Source: Cephalopachus bancanus
Taxonomy: Eukaryota > Chordata > Mammalia > Primates > Tarsiidae
Assembly (NCBI GenBank): GCA_027257055.1
Contig: JAPVLO010000039.1
Coordinates: 9,330,501-9,394,500, forward strand
Length of the DNA: 64,000 nucleotides
Direction of reading: 5' to 3'
Made by a program: the position numbers and the translations under genes. The notes under the pieces were generated by a model. The model ran no database searches. It had not been told where the DNA came from and saw nothing but the letters and a program-made list of their open reading frames with translations. Of this stretch, positions 24,047 through 37,059 are shown one piece after another. Position 1 is the stretch's first letter, and every line of letters starts with the position of its first letter.

Positions 24047-25430
24047 CTTCTTTTCAGGGTGAAGAAAATGCCACAAAAGAGTTAGTGGCGATGGCTGCAC
24101 ATGTCTGTAATGTACTAAAATCCACAGGACTGTATACTTTCGATGGGTGAATTGTGTGGTGTATGAACTTCATCTCAGTAAAGCTGTTTAAAAAAACCAG
24201 AAACACATTAAAAACCATAAAGAGCCCACAGCTCTCCCATTCCTGATTCCTTCACAATTGCAAACCCACTACACAATCCCAGGAGAAGCCTCCTGGACTC
24301 AGGGATACAAATGGTCCTGAGCACCCACCCTGTGCCCAGTGTTGGGGACTTCACAGGAATGACCCCAGGGTCCTGTCCTTCCCAGGCAGGGTCTGCCACA
24401 ACCACACTGGGCACTTGTGGTCATCTGAGTGGGGGATTCCCCAGCAGGGATCTTGGCAGGGGTGGAACCTCTGCTTCCCGGTGGTCACTTCGTGACTTGG
24501 GTGTGGTCATATGACCCGGCACAACCAATAGGAAGGACCCGCTATGCCAGAGGCCAGGAATGCCAGGTGGGATGGGGAATTCATTGGTTGGGCGAGGCGC
24601 AGGCAGGCGGCTCTCGCAGGTGGTGGCAGGGACACCAGTGGGGAAAGTGCTGGGTGCCCACCAGCCTCCCCTTCCCTGCCCTGGTCCCTCACTTCCTGGG
24701 TTCAGAGTCAAGCAGGGACCTGTCCCGGAACTTGGGCTCCCACCTGAAATCATGATTACCAGGCCCTTCCCTTCACCAACCACAGCGCCCACCTCAGAGA
24801 CCTCACAGATGCCCTGGGCTCTTGGAGCTGCCTGCTGAGGAAGTTGTCTCCTCCCAAGGCCTGAGGATGTCCAGAGCCCCAGGAAGAGGCTGGAAGAGGG
24901 TGGGGAGCAGCTTCTCCTGGGCTTCCTCAGCGAGGCCTCTCAGTCTCCTCAGCCCCCTACGTGCCTCAGCCGGGCTCTGGAGCCCTTCTGGGCATATGGG
25001 AGACAGGGGCTCCGTGTCAGGGCCACGTGGAGCACGCAGCTGTTCACCACTCCAAGCCCACCTCCAGGCTGGAGAGTTCTGCCAGGCTCTTTATTCTTGT
25101 CTCTGCTCTACACTGGGGTGCAGGGCCTCCTTGAAGAGGGCTTTCCTGGGTGCATGGCAGCCTGGCCATCCCTGAGCGTCTCCCTGTCTCCTCGTCATGG
25201 CAATAATCCCCCCTGAAACTGCTCCCATTCAAGGCAGATGCCTCTGCGGGCGGCCTTTCTGGGCTTTGCACCTGACATGGAAGGTCTTCAGTGATGATGG
25301 AGAATTGACTCTGAGTGGAGGGAAGCCCCGCCCACGGGAAGCTTGGACCCTGCCCCTTCCTGGCCTTGCCCACGGAGGCACAGGCCCTGCCCCTGCCTGG
25401 CCCCGCCCACAGGAGGCTCAGCCCTGCTCA

Positions 25431-26294
25431 CTCCCTAGCTGAGATGATGTAGGGCTTGAAGGGGCCCAGGAGCACAGAGAGACCCAGGAGGGTGAGTTTG
25501 GGCTCCTTCCCGCCTTCTCCAGCCCCTTCAGTCCAGACCTGTGGTCTTGGCCCTGCTTGCCTCGCCCAGGCCCTGCTCTCCACAAGTGTTGCCGTGGCTG
25601 TTCCTGACCCCCTTCTGCCTGGGGGACTTTGTGGCCCAGTTCCTGAGAGTCCCAGCCGCATGCAGCGTGGGGGGCCGAGTGTGCGGGTATGGCTAGGGTG
25701 AGGGTGGGTGGGTGGGTGGGCGCAGCACCATCAGAGCCAGTGTGCCGGAGGTGCAGGCTGGAACCAGAGATCCAAGTAATGCAAAGACTTGCAACACACA
25801 AAGAGGTGAAAGAAGACAAGGTTTGTTTAAGAAAGGTGCACTTCCCACAGACAGGAAGCAGCTCACACTCTAGATGAGTGTGGCCGCATAGCTCCCTGAG
25901 TCTCAGCTTAAACCCTTTCCCCTGGAGGTGTTGCAATCATGTAGACGTGACTGCCATGACTTCCTGGTTGGCCACCTGGGAATGTCTTGGAGACTCCGAG
26001 GGGGGGGCCTGGTCACCCTGCACCAAGTATACAACGGGCCCATACTGGTCATGCTTGAGGAATCTGGGTTTCTAAGCTGGTACTGGTCATGCTTGAGGGG
26101 TCTGTGTTTCTGAAAAGACAAAGTGGGCAAAGTTAATCTTTACCTAGAGCATGCATTTCTCCCGGACATAGCCTCTACTTTATTATCATTGTGTTAGGGT
26201 TAAAGAACAAGATACAAAATGGATTCCTTCAGGTCATTGTTTTAGGGTTTAAGAGCAAGATAAAAAAATGGCTTCCCGCTCTCAGTCTGTCCTT
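25431..26294. other. Spacer of the inverted duplication; possible LTR-like insert
   Basis: This piece between the two arms has no partner in the other blocks that I can see. About 25770-26290 differs in style: it has a ggtactggtcatgcttgagg-like segment twice (near 26042 and 26081), a tttaagaaagg stretch, repeated gttttagggtt/gtgttagggtt...aagagcaagata words, and an AT-rich end. This could be a solitary LTR, but no family or terminal TG..CA with flanking duplication was established. A gtgggtgggtgggtgggcg run near 25705 has G-quadruplex potential. Confidence 0.35.
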
Positions 26295-26999
26295 TCACCA
26301 AGGAGGCTGAGGGGCCTTGCCGGGGGAGCATGGGGGAAGCCGCTCCCCACCCTCTTCTGTCCTCTTCCTGGGACTCTGGACATCCCGAGGCCGTGGGAGG
26401 AGAGAGCTTCCTTAGCAATCAGCTCCGGGAACCCAGGGCATCTGTGAGGGCTCCGAGGTGGGACGCTGTGGTTAGAGGGAGGAGGATGTCCCCGACAGAG
26501 GGGAAGTAGGGAAGGACGTGGTCATGACGACCCCAGATGGGGGCCCAGGTCCCAGGATAGGTCCCTGCTTGACCCTGAACCCAAGAGGTGAGGGACCAGG
26601 GTGGAGGAGGGGAGGCTGGTGGACACCTGGTGCCTCCCCCACTAGTGGCAGGTGTCCCTGCTGCCACCTGTGAGAACTGTCCACCTGCCACCTGGTCCTC
26701 TGTGCCCAACCAATGAATCCCCCATCCCACCTGGCATCCCTGGCACCTGGCACAGCCAGGTTTTTCCTATTGGCTATGAAAGGTCATGTGACCACACCAA
26801 AGTCAGGAAGTGACCACCTGGAAGCAGAGGCTCCACCGCTGCCAAGATCCCTGCCAGGGAGTTCCCCACTCAAATGACCACAAGTGCCCAGTGTGGTTGT
26901 GGCAGACCCTGCCTGGGACTGTGAAGTGGATTTGCAGTCGCGAAGGAATCGGGGATGTGAGAGCTGTGGGCTGGTTTTGGTTTTTCATGTTTTTTCTGT

Positions 27000-27150
27000 T
27001 TTTTGAAATAGCTGTGCTGAGACAGAGTTCACACATGACACAATTTACCCATTGAAAGAGTGCAATCATGTGGATTTCAGTACATTCACAGACACATGCA
27101 GCCATGACCCCTGTCCATTTTGAGGCATTCTCATTGCCCTGAAAAGAAGC
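27000..27150. mobile_element. Old L1 3'-region fragment
   Basis: A gctgtgctgagacagagttc stretch, then acacaatttacccattgaaa and ttcattgccctgaaaa-like words: the same L1M-type 3' pattern as at 46560 and 58720, so it is part of the duplicated block. Confidence 0.6.
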
Positions 27151-27262
27151 CCCGCAATGGTGGGGCATGGTGGCCACGCCTGTAATCCCAGCAGGTGGAA
27201 GGCTCACTTGGGTCCAGAAGTGGGAGACCAGCCTGGGCAGCAGCACCACTTTGCTATGTCCT
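27151..27262 (+). mobile_element. Alu fragment
   Basis: aatggtggggcatggtggcc and a gggagaccagcctgggcagc segment: a left-monomer fragment adjoining the L1 piece, repeated at 46716 and 58885. Confidence 0.78.
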
Positions 27263-28259
27263 CGAGTGTTGGAAGAGTCTGGTGAGCTCTCTGGGGTCCC
27301 TCATCACCTCCAGATGGACCTGCCCTCTCCCACTGCATCCAGGAGGGGTGGGGCCGGGGGGGTGGGGGGACGCCTTCCAGAGGCCCAGGGCAGAAGCACT
27401 GACTATGCCCAAGACTTCCAAGCACCTTGGGCTGGAAGCAAGCATCCAAGCCTGTGGATTTAGATTGCTGCTGCGTGCGCAGCAAGGCATTTTGGCAGCA
27501 GGGGGCAGGAGTGTAAAGCTGACCCTGCCTGAGATTCCCGGGACCTAAGCAGGCCTGTGGGGCAGCCGGTGATGCCTGCACCGAAGCTCTCCTCTTCAGG
27601 TCTTCCCTCCTGGAGGCAGTAGCTGGAGAGCCAGGCTGGAGTGGCAGTCCCCGCCACTACCCAGCACTAGGGGTGGGCTCAGGGTTCAGGCAGGTTAATT
27701 AGATGAGACGGGCAGCCCTGGGCACTACCCAGTCTGAGCCCACCCACTTTGGCCCTCTCACGTGGCAGCACAGTAAGCCAAGGGCTGCCCTGCCTCGGCC
27801 CGGGGGGATGCCTGAGGCCAGTGCAGCCCCAGGGTTGGGAGAAGGGCAGCAGAGAGCAGGCTCTTTCCACAAGGGTCCTGTGACCCGAGGGGCTGAGGTG
27901 CAGCAGGGAGGGTGCGCTATGGGCCACGAGTCGGGTAGAGGCTGAGCAGGGTGGGACGGACCCTTGGACTCCCCACCCCTCCTCGCTGCACCGCTCCCCC
28001 GTGCCGGGCCCAGGCCCTGCTCTGCCCACCGGCGTTGTCCCGGGAACCTCCAGCTCTGGGCCCTCAGAGGCACCTCCAATGTCTCGGGCCGCGTGTCCAA
28101 CATGACCAGTGGGACGTGTCATGTCACAGCAGCCAGGAAAGCCAGAGACATCCCCAGGGGACCCGATAGGACCCAGGCCCTGCAGGAGGGACCTCAGGGG
28201 TCACATTTGCAGAAGGAGCCCGGGCAATCTTGACTTGGGTCAGATGTGACTTTTAAAAT
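27263..28259. other. Block-B intergenic sequence
   Basis: 27263-27600 matches the distal 3' flank of D and C. 27660-28230 has no counterpart in the D arm and no recognised exon; it is GC-rich with overlapping chance frames. Confidence 0.4.
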
Positions 28260-28264
28260 CCAAA

Positions 28265-28550
28265 AAAGAGCCTGGGTAAGGGACTTCACACCTATAATCC
28301 ACGCACTTTGGGAGGCTAGGGTAGAAGGACTGCTTGAGCCCAGGAGTTGGAGGCCAGCCTGGGCAATAGAAAAGAATCAGAGAATTAGCCAGGCGTGGTG
28401 ACAAATGCTGGGAGTCCCAGCTACTCGGGAGGCAGAAGCAGGAGGATCGCCTGAAACCAGGAGGTCGAGGCTGTGGCAGGCCCTGATCGTGCCCCTGGAC
28501 TCCAAACTGGGCAGTGGAGTGAGACTCTGACACAAAATTTAAATAATCAA
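28265..28550 (+). mobile_element. Alu
   Basis: gcctgggtaagggacttcac start, gcactttgggaggctagggt, gccaggcgtggtgacaaatg right monomer, and a tgagactctgacacaaaatt end. It is absent at the matching place in the D arm, so it was inserted after or between duplications. Confidence 0.85.
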
Positions 28551-28982
28551 GTAATAAAATAAAGTCCAAAAAGAAGAGTAGGTGCTGGGAAAGGAAGAGG
28601 AAGCACAGAGACAGCCGGAGACCTGCCCGGGATGGGAGAGACAGGCAGAAGAGAGCCAGGCCCCGGGGGCAGCACGTGCCCTCGTGTCCATGTCCTGCCA
28701 GCCCAGAGGTCCCTGGGGTCCTGAACAGTGGTTCTGGGGGGTGCCAGGAGGGAGGAGTTCAGTCAGTCCAGGAGCCAGTGCCCACCTGGACAGACACAGT
28801 AGGGGAGAGGAAGGCCACCCCTCGAGGCGGGGAGGCCCTGGGCACGGGGCGGTGCTACCCCCTGCCAGGCCTGCCTGTGCCTGCCCAGGGCCCCCACAGC
28901 CCAGCTGTGCCAAGCCCACTTGGTGAGTCTGACGTGCCCCCAGACCAGACACACACCCAGGCCTGAAGCAGTTTTCACACCA

Positions 28983-28988
28983 TTTAAT
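28983..28988 (-). terminator. Poly(A) signal ATTAAA of gene B
   Basis: Minus-strand ATTAAA lies about 215 bases past the TAG of gene B, in a context conserved in gene C. The pseudogene D equivalent is ACTAAA. Confidence 0.7.
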
Positions 28989-29199
28989 GAAAATCACATC
29001 ACAGCGGTCCTCTGGAGTTTTGGGTTTTGTCCCGTCCATCCCCTGCTCCTGTCCCCAGGCGGGCAGGACAGAGCCTCAGGGGCCCACAGTAAGGGTCTTT
29101 GGGCAGGGCATGGATGGAGAGGGAGGCTGGGGTCAGAGAGGAGCAGGGTGTTGGCCAGGAATGCGGGTCTCCTTGTCACGTGGACCTGCTGCAGCCCGC

Positions 29200-31020
<1,821 letters not shown>

Positions 31021-31120
31021 CTGCGGAGAGGCCTGGAGAGGGCGAGGGGACCCTACACCAGCTTCTGAGAGTGGAAGCCAAGGCTCGGGGCCCACCCTCA
31101 GGGTGCAGCCTCCCATTGCC

Positions 31121-31130
31121 CCATTTATCC
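31121..31130 (-). promoter_or_regulatory. TATA-like / GATA-containing element of gene B
   Basis: Minus strand reads ggataaatgg about 100 bases before the ATG. The acceptor tccgcag directly precedes the ATG, so transcription should start further upstream with an untranslated first exon, as in tryptase genes. The word includes a GATA core, of interest because GATA factors drive mast-cell genes. The aligned word in gene C is agaataaatg. Confidence 0.4.
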
Positions 31131-31139
31131 TTTCAAGAC

Positions 31140-31683
31140 AGGAAGTGGGCACAGACCCGGTCGGTCACATCCTGGGGTTTGTGCAGTGGCCGAGTCCCCA
31201 TCCTCCCTCCCCTGGGACAGTGGAGACGGAAGGCAGTCCACAGAAGCACAGACATGGCCTGGTCCTGCAGGGCTGGGGCCAGCCAGGGAGGCACAGCACA
31301 GATGCCCGGTCCAAAAGGACACAGGCCAAGAACACAGAGTTTAGAGAAGGTGACAGAGACGAGGAGGGCAAGGCTTGGGGGCAGAGCGGCTGCAGAATGA
31401 CCTCAGAGCGGCCCCCAATTGGCCCTCAGCCCCTGCTGACCCCAGAGCCCACTGCCCTTGCTCTTCTGGGTCCTGATGTCTGACCAGAGATGCCCGAACC
31501 ATGGGTCAGTCACAGCCCAAAGGATGCACAGTCCCTGGCTCATGAAGAGGCTCAGGAGACTCAAACCTGGGCCAAGGGAAGCTCCCAGGGAGGCCCAGGT
31601 GGGGACCAGCCCTCGGAGAGGACATTGTCCACAGGCAGCCGAAGGGACAGTGGGGACTGCCAGATAGTCTTCTAGGGAGGTTC
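31140..31683. other. Upstream flank of gene B
   Basis: Collinear with 49560-50110 upstream of gene C, including ccacagaagcacagac and acacaggccaagaacacaga. Conservation between copies is that of the block as a whole; no exon was recognised. Confidence 0.5.
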
Positions 31684-31803
31684 AGGAGTGCGTGTTCGCC
31701 TGTGGGGTCTGTGAAAAGGTCCGGGAGTGCGTGGTCTCCTGTGGGGTCTGTAGGGAGGCCCAGGAGTGGGTGGTCTCCGTGGGGTGTGTGGGGAGGCGCA
31801 GGA
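31684..31803 (+). repeat. Short VNTR, about 40-bp unit, three imperfect copies
   Basis: The unit contains ggagtgcgtggtctcctgtg followed by gggtctgt..ggaggccca. Block B has about three copies, but block C has only one (about 50119-50165). The unit number therefore changed after the blocks separated. Confidence 0.75.
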
Positions 31804-32730
31804 GTTTCTCCTGGGATCTCAGAACTGCTGGCCGGGAGGCACACATGGACGTGGGCGACTTCTCCAAGCACATGGAGAATCCCAGGCTGTCACACGCTCA
31901 CTCAGGGTGCTTCCCAGGACCAGGGACACTTTGTCCTCTCTAGTGGACACTCCCAGGGAGGGTGAGAGAAGGGCAAGGGCCACCAAGCTGTTCCTGCCAC
32001 CTCCCTCGTGAGGGCCAGCTGTCCAGGACCGGGGTCCCCATCACAGCTGCCCTTACTGCAGCCTTACTGGATGCCGCTGGCCCTGCGACTCCACCACGAA
32101 TGCCCCATCCCCTCTGCTCTGGTTCCTGGCACAGCCAGTCCTTCCCACTGTCCGATCTGGGTCGTTGATGGCTTCCATATGGATGGCAACCCTCTTGGAG
32201 TCCATGGGGTCCACCCCTGCCAAGACCCCTAAGGGAACCCTCCCAGCTCAGGAGGGACTAGGCTGTCCCTGAATGAAGACAACCACTTCGTGCCCCTGCC
32301 CTGCACCTCTGCCAGTGTTCCCCATTGCTACCCACGCCCTCACACCTCGTGTCTCTGGCCAACAGCCTCCCAGGACAGGCCCCAGGACAGTGGGGCCCTG
32401 GGTTCGAACATGGTGAAGAATTGGTGAGTGAGAGCTGTGGGGCTTTCGCATGGGGCCCTCTGCTGTCCCGAGACCCCTTGGCGACCCTGGTAAGGGCGGT
32501 GCCCGGGAAGGTGGCCTGCGCCTCAGCTCGTAGGAAGTCTGGCGGCTTGAGAACGTTTTCCTAAGGGGAGTGTGCGTTGAAGGGGGGGTCTGTCTCCCAG
32601 CTCCCGAGTGAGGGGAGGGGTCTGCGAGTTCAGCCGGAGTGAGCCCATGGCAGGGGCTGAGTTGTGTCCCTGTTCTACGTGGAAGTCCTGGCACCAGGAT
32701 CACAGAGCAGGACTGCGTTGGGAGGTGGGG
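31804..32730. other. Block-B intergenic sequence
   Basis: Matches 50180-51080 of block C and, in its last part (about 32390-32700), 39020-39370 of the shortened block. No exon recognised. A 382-codon minus-strand open frame across 32248-33396 is rejected as coding. Confidence 0.5.
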
Positions 32731-32734
32731 TTTA

Positions 32735-32935
32735 AAGAGGAGTTGCCTTAGCCCGGGAGTTCCAGGCCAGCCTGGGCAACATATCCAGACCCCATCTCTC
32801 AAAAAAATAAAAAATGAGCCGGGATGGTGAGTGTGCCTGGTTTCCCAGCTACTCAGGAGGCTGAGGTGGCCGTGATTGTGCCACTGCCCTCCAGCCTGGG
32901 CAACAGAGTGAGATCCCAGCTCAAAAGGGAGGGTA
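32735..32935 (+). mobile_element. Alu, 5' truncated or decayed
   Basis: gcctgggcaacatatccaga, gccgggatggtgagtgtgcc, and ccctccagcctgggcaacag end. Orthologous positions in the other blocks are 39400 and 51095, so it predates the block duplication. Confidence 0.82.
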
Positions 32936-34745
32936 TTAAGGTCAATGAAGTCACCTGGCGGGCCTTCCTCCCGTGTACCTGGGTCCTGTAAGAAGAGGAG
33001 GGGAGGACACAGACACGCCAGGGACGACCTGTGAAGACACAGGGTGGCGGCGGCACACACAGGCCCAGGACTGAGGCCTCCGGAGGGCCAGCCCTGAGCT
33101 GCCCAAACCCGGTCACCCACCCTGCAGGAGAGGGGATGGGTCTGGCTGTGTGAGTCACGTCTACAGGTCACCGCAGCGCCCAAGCCGCCTCCTCCAAGGC
33201 ACGGGTCTGACCCAGCGCCCCTGGGAAGGAGGGGCCTTGGCCGGTCGTCCTGGGCAGCCAGGACGGGACTCAGGCGCGCGCGACACGCTGCCCCCTCTGT
33301 CCACACACCGAGTCCGGGGAGGAGTGAGACCAGGACTGGGATGGGCTTCCCCGCAGGCCGTTGTCTGTTTCTGCGTCTCTTAAGGTGCTGTGGCATTCCC
33401 TGCTCGCCCGGGGCGGGACATCGGGGCCCTTGGCCTCCCAGTTCCAGGGTCCCCAGGGGACATGAGGCCCTTGTGTCTGAGACCCCAAGCCCCAGGCCAG
33501 CTCCCTCTTGGAGACCCCCTCCCCGCTGGCCTCAGCCCTGTCAAGGCTCACCTGGGCCCCACGGTGTGGCAAGACTAGAAGAGACATTGGGCAATGGTGA
33601 GACTACCACCCTCTGCCTATCTCTGACCCCAGGCCCCAGCCCAAGCCCGGGTTGCAACACTGCTGAGCCCAGGAGCCCTCCCTGCAGGATGCAGATGCCC
33701 ACAAGCGTTGGGGGTATGGAAATACCAGGGAAGCGGGTCTTGGGCAAAGAGCAGGATGCTGTTACCTACTCCCCATCTGGTCCTCATTGCCACCCTGGCC
33801 TGCAGAACCCGGTTTGGCATGGAGTTGGGGTCACTCCTGGGCCCAGCAAGATGAAGACAGATGCCGTCTATCTGCCGATTCTCCTGGGTCCTCTGGCCCC
33901 GGCAGGCACCCCCTGGGCCTCCGTACACTGGATCCACTCCCTGAGTCCCAGGCTTCTGTCAGGAGAGACACCTGCACGGCAGGCCATTGCACGTCTGTGT
34001 TCAGTCACGCACATCACCATGGCAATAGGCCACATCTTGGGGACTCAGAGGCAGCCGGATGGATAGCCCCCTGGCAATACCACGGCACCAGGGCTGTGGG
34101 CAAAGACCCCTCGTACACCCAGATCCGTCCTCTCCACAGGCAGCTGCTCTTCCTTCTGGGCCTCAGACGCTCCAGGTCTGACCCCGGCCCTCCGGGGAGG
34201 GGACCTCACCCCCCGATGTCCACCCTCGTGCAAAGACAGAGGGCTACTTCCCCAGTGCCTGCAATGGCAATGGGCCCCAGGCTGTCGTTCCATTCTGAGT
34301 AGCACCTTGTTTCTCCCCCGTGAGGGGGCGTGTGCCCTGACCTACACTGACACCAGCGGGGCTGGCTGGGACATGTCCTATCACCATGTGCCACGTGACA
34401 GGCACACGCCACAACTGATTTGTTTACGTAAAGCTGAAGAGCGTTTAGGGGATTCCAGATTCTTGCTGCCATAAACATAAGCCGCTTCTCCCTTTTACCT
34501 GAGAGCTGCGGGGTCCGTGTCCTCCAGCACATGCCAGAGCTCACAGCTCCTCAGGTGGAGGCGGTATGACTGGAGTTCCCAGCGCCTCATCTGCACCTGC
34601 CAGAGCTGCTTGCCCCACAGAAAGGCTGGGCCAGTTTTCACCCTCTTCAGCACTGAGGCCAGGTCCTCCCAACACCAGGGGCCCAGGGGTGATCACCTGA
34701 GCTTTTTCATTTTGCCCAACGTCCCCCGTGGGTTTTTTTGTTTTT
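32936..34745. repeat. Duplicated segment Z, copy 1
   Basis: Contains catctgggccccacggtg-like, gacattgggcaatggtg and agcccgggttgcaacactgc landmarks. The same order occurs in direct orientation at about 39640-41100 and 51370-52930, and inverted at about 19520-21120. Open frames are not conserved between copies, so this looks non-coding. Confidence 0.7.
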
Positions 34746-34754
34746 TTTTTACTT

Positions 34755-35035
34755 TATTTTTTTTGAGTTGGTCTCACTCTGTCGGCCAGGCTGGAGTGCA
34801 AGGGCATGATCACGGCTACCGCAGTCTCCACCTCCTGGGCTCCGGTGATCCTCCCGCCTCAACCTCCCCAGTAGCTGGCATTACAGACGTGCATCACGAA
34901 GCTCAGCTAATTGCTTGACTGTTTTGTAGAGATGCGGTCTCACGATGTTGCCCAGGCTGGTCTCGAACTCTTGGGCTCAGGTAATCCTCTCGTCTCCCAG
35001 AGTGTTGGGATGACTGTGGTAAGCTGCCAACCTGG
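34755..35035 (-). mobile_element. Alu (antisense)
   Basis: tttttgagttggtctcactc, gctggagtgcaagggcatga, tttgtagagatgcggtctca and a decayed 5' end near 35035. Partners are 53130-53415 (block C) and 19207-19513 (inverted arm). Confidence 0.88.
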
Positions 35036-35344
35036 CCTTGTGGATGTTTTAACTGGCACATCCCTGCAACCAAGGAGGATGGGCATCAGGGGGAGTTTTC
35101 ATACATGGGGTGGGCACTTCTTCCATGAGTCAGCATATCTGTTTCTCTCAAAAGCTCCCTTGGTGTTCCTGATCCATTTCTCAGGCTGGCAATCTCTGAC
35201 TCACAGGACAACACTCAAGGCGCTTGGCGTGGATGCCAAGACCCAGCCCTCTGATGCCGTGACCCCTGAGTTCAGGCTCTGATGTCCACACCCTGAGAGT
35301 TTCCCTCCACGCTGACTCTCACACCTGCCACCTCCCCCCAGCTC

Positions 35345-35640
35345 AGGCTTTGAAGGGTACTCACATGTCGACAATGTGGGGTGCTCACATATCCCCAAAG
35401 TAGGGTGCTCACATATCCCTAAAGTGGGGGTGTTCACATATCCCTAAAGTAGGTATGCTCACATATTCCTAAAGTGTGGTGCTCACATATTCCCAAAGCG
35501 CAGTGCTCATAGATCCCCCAAGTGGGGTGCTCACAAATTCCTAACGTGGAGGTGCACATATATCCCTAAACCGGGAATTTTCACATATCCCTAAACTGGG
35601 GTGCTCCCATATCTCCACAGTGCCGTGTACTGTGGGCGGC
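35345..35640. repeat. 24-bp minisatellite, block B copy
   Basis: About twelve imperfect copies of gctcacatatccctaaagtg followed by gggt, with a few ttcacatat variants. The partner array is at 53700-54020. The shortened block 38.6-43.1 kb lacks it. Confidence 0.9.
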
Positions 35641-36235
35641 GCATCTGCCCAATAGAGCATGGCTGGCTGGAGCCCCTGGAGGTGCATAGGGACAGCAGGG
35701 CCTTGTGGCCCCCAGGCTGGGGCTGAGGGTTTCCAGGCAGAGGTGTGGGGCTGGGATGGTGCTGCAGTGCCTGCTGGAGGTCCTAGGGTGGCCCGAGGCT
35801 CCGGGAGACCCAAAGAGGAGACACGGCCGTGGGAGCCGGCTTGAGCTGTCCCTGCAGGCCCTGCCTTCCGTGACTGCCCCTCCTCCGACACCAACCCCAG
35901 CTTCTCCCCCAACCCCCTGGGGATCAGTGCCACAGTTAGGAAGCGTTTCCTAGGACTTAACACTCTTTGCAAACAGTGGAAATAGCTCTGATATTAACTG
36001 AACTGAAACAGCACCGTGTGCAGAGGCCTGCAGCGACCATCTCCACCCATCACCACACACTCAGCCCAGACCTGCCTCTGTGCCCTGGAGCAGAAGGGTG
36101 GCAGGGTCAGCAGACCTGAGACTCCCTCGCTAGCACCTACCTTCTGTGGGGCTGGGACCTGGCAGGAGTTGGTGAGCCACACACCACAGCACACCAGAGG
36201 CACCCACACGCCAGGCTCAGATACTCCCAGTCCCC
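35641..36235. other. Block-B sequence after the minisatellite
   Basis: 35641-35960 matches 54020-54520 of block C, including a ttcctaggacttaacac stretch. The Alu found at 54530 in block C is missing here, which dates that Alu after the block duplication. No exon recognised. Confidence 0.5.
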
Positions 36236-36239
36236 CACA

Positions 36240-37055
36240 CCCCAGTCCACACGTGGGGGGGGAGAGAGCAGGAACCCCCAGCTGTCTGGTGGGGTCGGGA
36301 ACTGAGAATTCACAATGGCCGCGGGCTAGGAGCGAGTGACCTGAGGCAGGGCTCATGCCCAAGGAAGGATGGGCACATCCCACATTCCCAGCCGCGGGGG
36401 GCATCATGCTGTCCAGCCCGAGGCCGGGGCAGGAGACCACCCGGCAGCCTCAGCAGCCCCGCCCAGCCCCGCAGGAGGCTCTCCTGCCCTCTCCCCAGCC
36501 CAGGAGAAGAGGCCCAGGGACCAATGCTGGGGCTGGGTGGGGGCCGGGGTGGGATGAGACTGGGTGGGTGAGGCCCGCCTCGGGTGACGAGGACCTGTTG
36601 GATGAGACTGGAATGCCCAGCTTTCCTTGAGGAAGGAAATTCCCACATCTGCGTCCAGTCATTGTCTACTGCCGGAGGAGACATCCGGCCTGTGGGACAC
36701 AGCAGGGAGAGATGGGTGAGACTCTTGGGGTCGGGACAACCCCGCAAGCAGCTCCCAAGGCCACCCCTCCTTGCAGGAGAGGCCGCCATGTGACCCAAGA
36801 GGAGGGCTCCACCCACGCCCTTCTCCAGAGCCTGTCACCTGGCTCAACTTCCAGACCCACCTGCACAAGGGAGCTTCCTATGGTGACAGATGTGCCGTGG
36901 CGGCTGTCCAGGTCTGTCACCACCAGCCACCTGTGGTCATTGAGCACTTAGAGTGGCTTGTGCAACCGAAGGACTGAATTTCTTACTGAATTCAATTTTA
37001 ATAAACTGCAGTGACCCAATAGCTTGAGGCCAGTGTCCCCAGAGTTAGCAGACAA
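36240..37055. repeat. Duplicated segment W, copy 1, with possible DNA-transposon piece
   Basis: Matches about 41140-41600 and 55130-55970. Within it, 36930-37010 (a tgagcacttagagtggcttg stretch followed by a gaatttcttactgaatt stretch) resembles a common short MER-type DNA-transposon motif. I cannot name the family with confidence. Confidence 0.5.
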
Positions 37056-37059
37056 TGGC

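Larger units (their letters stand above)
18958..25430 (+). repeat. Left arm of large inverted duplication (carries pseudogene D)
   Basis: This stretch matches the reverse complement of the right arm (26295-35290) in order. 18960-19200 matches about 35290-35030. 19520-20460 matches 34720-33740. 20640-20830 matches about 33580-33390. Pseudogene D matches gene B, 23700-24050 matches about 27460-27150, and 24300-24950 matches 26900-26330. Insertions and deletions (Alus, the 27660-28970 piece) make the arms unequal in length. Confidence 0.8.

Noticed and set aside
27679..28122. 147-codon minus-strand frame beyond gene B
   Set aside because: No splice structure, no homology, GC-rich overlapping frames, and no counterpart in block C or the D arm.
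32248..33396. Open frame of 382 codons on the minus strand
   Set aside because: It runs straight through an Alu and non-coding duplicated sequence, has no family resemblance, and is not preserved in the other block copies.
36666..36947. Frame resembling a conserved domain on the minus strand
   Set aside because: The homologous segment W in block C (55130-55970) does not keep the frame, and part of it overlaps a MER-like repeat motif.
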